Source: Ptiloglossa arizonensis (Eukaryota; Arthropoda; Insecta; Hymenoptera; Colletidae). From it: a DNA stretch of 64,000 bases. Positions 61,301-64,000 of the stretch are shown one piece after another. Location of the stretch: the NCBI RefSeq assembly GCF_051014685.1, contig NW_027478401.1:496001-560000 (forward strand), read 5' to 3'. Every line of letters begins with the position of its first letter. The stretch's first letter is position 1. A program made the position numbers and the translations under genes. Under the pieces are notes generated by a model. It did not search any database. It saw nothing but the letters and a program-made list of their open reading frames with translations, and was not told where the DNA came from.

Positions 61301-64000
61301 TAGAAACTCGCCCGATTACAATGGTGTGTCTATTTTTGCCCTAGGACAAAGTAGATATTGGTTTCGAGTATCAGACTTACTAAAATTTTGATTGTTTCTC
61401 AACCATTCCGTAACTTCAAACTCCCATATCTCGCGAACGGATTGACGATCTCGAGAAATTCCTGTTGCATCTGAAAGCAGAGACTCGCCCTATTACAACG
61501 GAATGTGTATTTTTGCCCTAGGCAATTGTAGTTATTGGTTTCGAATATCAGACTTGCGAAAATTTCGATGGTTTCTCAACCATTCCGTAACTTCAAACTC
61601 CCATATCTCGCGAACGGATTGACGAACTCGAGAAATTCCTTTTGCATCCGAAAGTAGAAACTCGCCCGATTACAATGGTGTATGTATTTTTGCCCTAGGC
61701 AATAGAAGTTATTTGTTTCGAGTATCAGACTTGCGAAAATTTTGATGGTTTCTCAACCATTCCTTAACTTCAAACTCCCATATCTCGCGAACGGATTGAC
61801 GAACTCGAGAAATTCCTGTTGCGTCTGAAAGTAGAAACTCGCCCGATTACAACGGTATGTGTATTTTTGCCCTAGGACAAAGTAGTTATTGGTTTCGAGT
61901 ATCAGAATTACTAAAATTTTGATTGTATCTCAACCATTCCTTAACTTCAAACTCCCATATCTCGCGAACGGATTGACGATCTCGAGAAATTCCTGTTGCA
62001 TCTGAAAGCAGAAACTCGATCGATTACAATGGTGTGTGTATTTTTGCCCTAGAACATAGTAGTTATTGATTTCGAGTATCAGATTTACGAAAATTTTGAT
62101 GGTTTCTCAACACTTCCCTAACCTCAAACTCCCATATCTCGCGAACGGATCGACGAACTCGAGAAATTCCTGTTGCATCTGAAAGCAGAAACTCGCCCGA
62201 TTACAATGGTATGTGTATTTTTGCCCTATGCCATAGCAGCTATTGGTTTCGAGTAGCAGACCAGCGAAAATTTTGATGGTTTCTCAACCATTCCTTAACT
62301 TCAAACTCCCATATCTCGCGAAAGGATTGACGAACTCCAGAAATTCCTGTTGCATCTGAAAGTAGAAACTCGCCCGATTACAATGGGGTGTGTACTTTTC
62401 CCCTTGGCCATTCCAGTTATTGGTTTCGAGTATCAGACCAGCGAAAATTTTGATGGTTCCTCAACCATTCCTTAACTTCAAACTCCCATATCTCGCGAAC
62501 GGATTGACGAACTCGAGAAATTCCTCTTGCATCTGAAAGTAGAAACTCGCCCGATTACAACCGTATGTGTATTTTTGCCCTAGGCAATTGTAGTTATTGG
62601 TTTCGAGTATCAGACCAGCGAAAATTTTCATGGTTTCTCAACCATTCCTTCTCTTCAAACTCCCATATCTCGCGAACGGATTGACGAACTCGAGAAATTC
62701 CCGTTGCATCTGAAAGCAGAAACTCGATCGATTACAATGTTGTGTGTATTTTTGCCCTAGAACATAGTAGTTATTGGTTTCGAGTATCAGACCAGCGAAA
62801 ATGTTGATGTTTTCCCAACCATTCCTTAACTTCAAACTCCCATATCTCGCGAACGAATTGACGAACTCGAGAAATTCCTTTTGCATCTGAAAGTAGAAAC
62901 TCGCCCGATTACAATGGTGTGTGTATTTTTGCCCTAGGACAAAGTAGTTATTGGTTTCGAGTATCAGACTTACTAAAATTTTGATTGTTTCTCAACCATT
63001 CCGTAACTTCAAACTCCCATATCTCGCGAACGGATTGACGATCTCGAGAAATTCCTGTTGCATCTGAAAGCATAGACTCGCCCGATTACAACGGAATGTG
63101 TATTTTTGCCCTAGGCAATTGTAGTTATTGGTTTCGAGTATCAGACTTGCGAAAATTTTGACGGTTTCTGAACCATTCCTTAACTTCAAACTCCCATATC
63201 TCCCGAACGGATTGACGAATTCGAGAAATTTCTGTTGCATCTGAAAGCAGAAACTCGATCGATTACAATGGTGTGTGTATTTTTGCCCTACAGCATAGTA
63301 GTTATTGGTTTCGAGTATCAGATTTACGAAAATTTTGATGGTTTCTCAACAATTCCCTAACCTCAAACTCCCATATCTCGCGAACGGATTGACGAAATCG
63401 AGAAATTCCTGTTGCATCTGAAAGCAGAAACTCGCCCGATTACAATGGTATGTGTATTTTTGCCCTAGGCCACAGCAGTTATTGGTTTCGAGTAGCAGAC
63501 CAGCGAAAATTTTGATGGTTCCTCAACCATTCCTTAACTTCAAACTCCCATATCTCGCGAACGGATTACCAACTCGAGAAATTCCAGTTGCATCTGAAAG
63601 CATAATCTCGCTCGATTACAATGGTATGTGTATTTTTGCCCTAGGCCATAGCAGTTATTGGTGTCAACTATCAGATTTGCGAAAATTTTGATGGTTTCTC
63701 CAACATTCCTTAACTTCAAACTCTCATATCTCGCGAACGGATTGTCGAAATCGAGAAATTCCTTTTGCATCTGAAAGTAGAAACTCGCCCGAATACAACG
63801 GCATGTGTATTTTTGCCCTAGGCAATAGAAGTTATTGGTTTCGAGTATCAGACTTGCGAAAATTTTGATGGTTTCTCAACGATTCCGTAACTTCAAACTC
63901 CCATATCTCGCGAACGGATTGATGAACTCGAGACATTCCTCTTGCATCTGAAAGTAGAAACTCGCCCGATTACAACGGTATGTGTATTTTTCCCCTCGGC

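Larger units (their letters stand above)
27776..64000. repeat. 177-bp satellite array, ~205 monomers
   Basis: Successive catatctcgcgaac landmarks lie at 27957, 28134, 28311, 28488 and 28665, exactly 177 bp apart, and the pattern continues to the window end. A monomer contains, in order: cccatatctcgcgaacggat, tgacgaactcgagaaattcc, tgttgcatctgaaag, actcgcccgattacaa, ggtatgtgtatttt, cccctaggcc, gttattggtttcgagtatca, gacttgcgaaaattttgatg, gtttctcaaccattcctta. All monomers are in the same orientation. It contains three 6-bp palindromes (TCGCGA, CTCGAG, CCTAGG) and one ATGGTT/AACCAT dyad. Because 177 is a multiple of three, accidental frames of 60-120 codons cross monomer borders on both strands. 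There is no gene. It continues past 64000. Confidence 0.98.

Noticed and set aside
27776..64000. Frames of 60-120 codons on both strands in the satellite
   Set aside because: They recur at monomer spacing, begin and end at monomer variants, and have no recognisable domain; they follow from a 177-bp period divisible by three.
27776..64000. CENP-B box
   Set aside because: cCCCGatTacaaCGgt in many monomers matches the reverse-complement consensus at CCCG, T and CG, but the final AA is GT, and monomers with acaatgg lose the CG too. It is too incomplete to call, and a CENP-B-type binder in this lineage is not established.

Overview
The window is eukaryotic repeat-rich nuclear DNA, most likely from an insect and probably a hymenopteran. 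It carries mitochondrial fragments that read through only under the invertebrate mitochondrial code (TGA=Trp, AGA=Ser, ATA=Met) in the insect gene order ND2-COX1-tRNA-Leu-COX2-tRNA-Lys. It also has a Ty3/Gypsy element of the animal CsRn1 type and two large tandem arrays. The order-level call is inference from the AT-rich mitochondrial sequence. I see no host protein-coding gene and no prokaryotic-type system.

Layout. (1) 1-1143: minus-strand nuclear mitochondrial copy (NUMT) of the COX1 5' end and ND2. (2) 1161-3942: a 20-bp-unit array whose strand flips at 1665/1666, so the purine-rich strand changes sides. (3) 3967-4670: ND2 again, now on the plus strand, so 1-4670 is one long imperfect palindrome. 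(4) 4671-5778 and 10390-10587: AT-rich spacer plus a ~540-bp tandem repeat. (5) 5779-10389: a complete LTR retrotransposon inserted in that repeat, with 277-bp LTRs that look identical and a GTTAT target duplication. (6) 10588-24477: a second, larger version of the same composite unit (ND2 minus, array flipping at 14530/14531, ND2 plus, spacer, 540-bp repeat). (7) 24478-27775: a 3.3-kb NUMT with tRNA-Lys, COX2, tRNA-Leu, COX1 and ND2, all minus. (8) 27776-64000: about 205 copies of a 177-bp satellite monomer with several multi-monomer block duplications; it runs off the window.

The only plausibly functional genes are gag and pol of the retrotransposon: Gag with a CX2HX9CX3C knuckle, and Pol with protease, reverse transcriptase, RNase H and integrase in a -1 frame. 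Very long open frames in the 20-bp arrays (up to 1,952 codons) follow from base composition, because one strand has almost no T, and I do not call them genes. The points most worth following up are the NUMT/array/inverted-NUMT architecture, the shared ND2 breakpoint next to two unrelated satellites, the apparently fresh CsRn1-type insertion, and the higher-order structure and conserved dyad of the 177-bp satellite, a centromere candidate.
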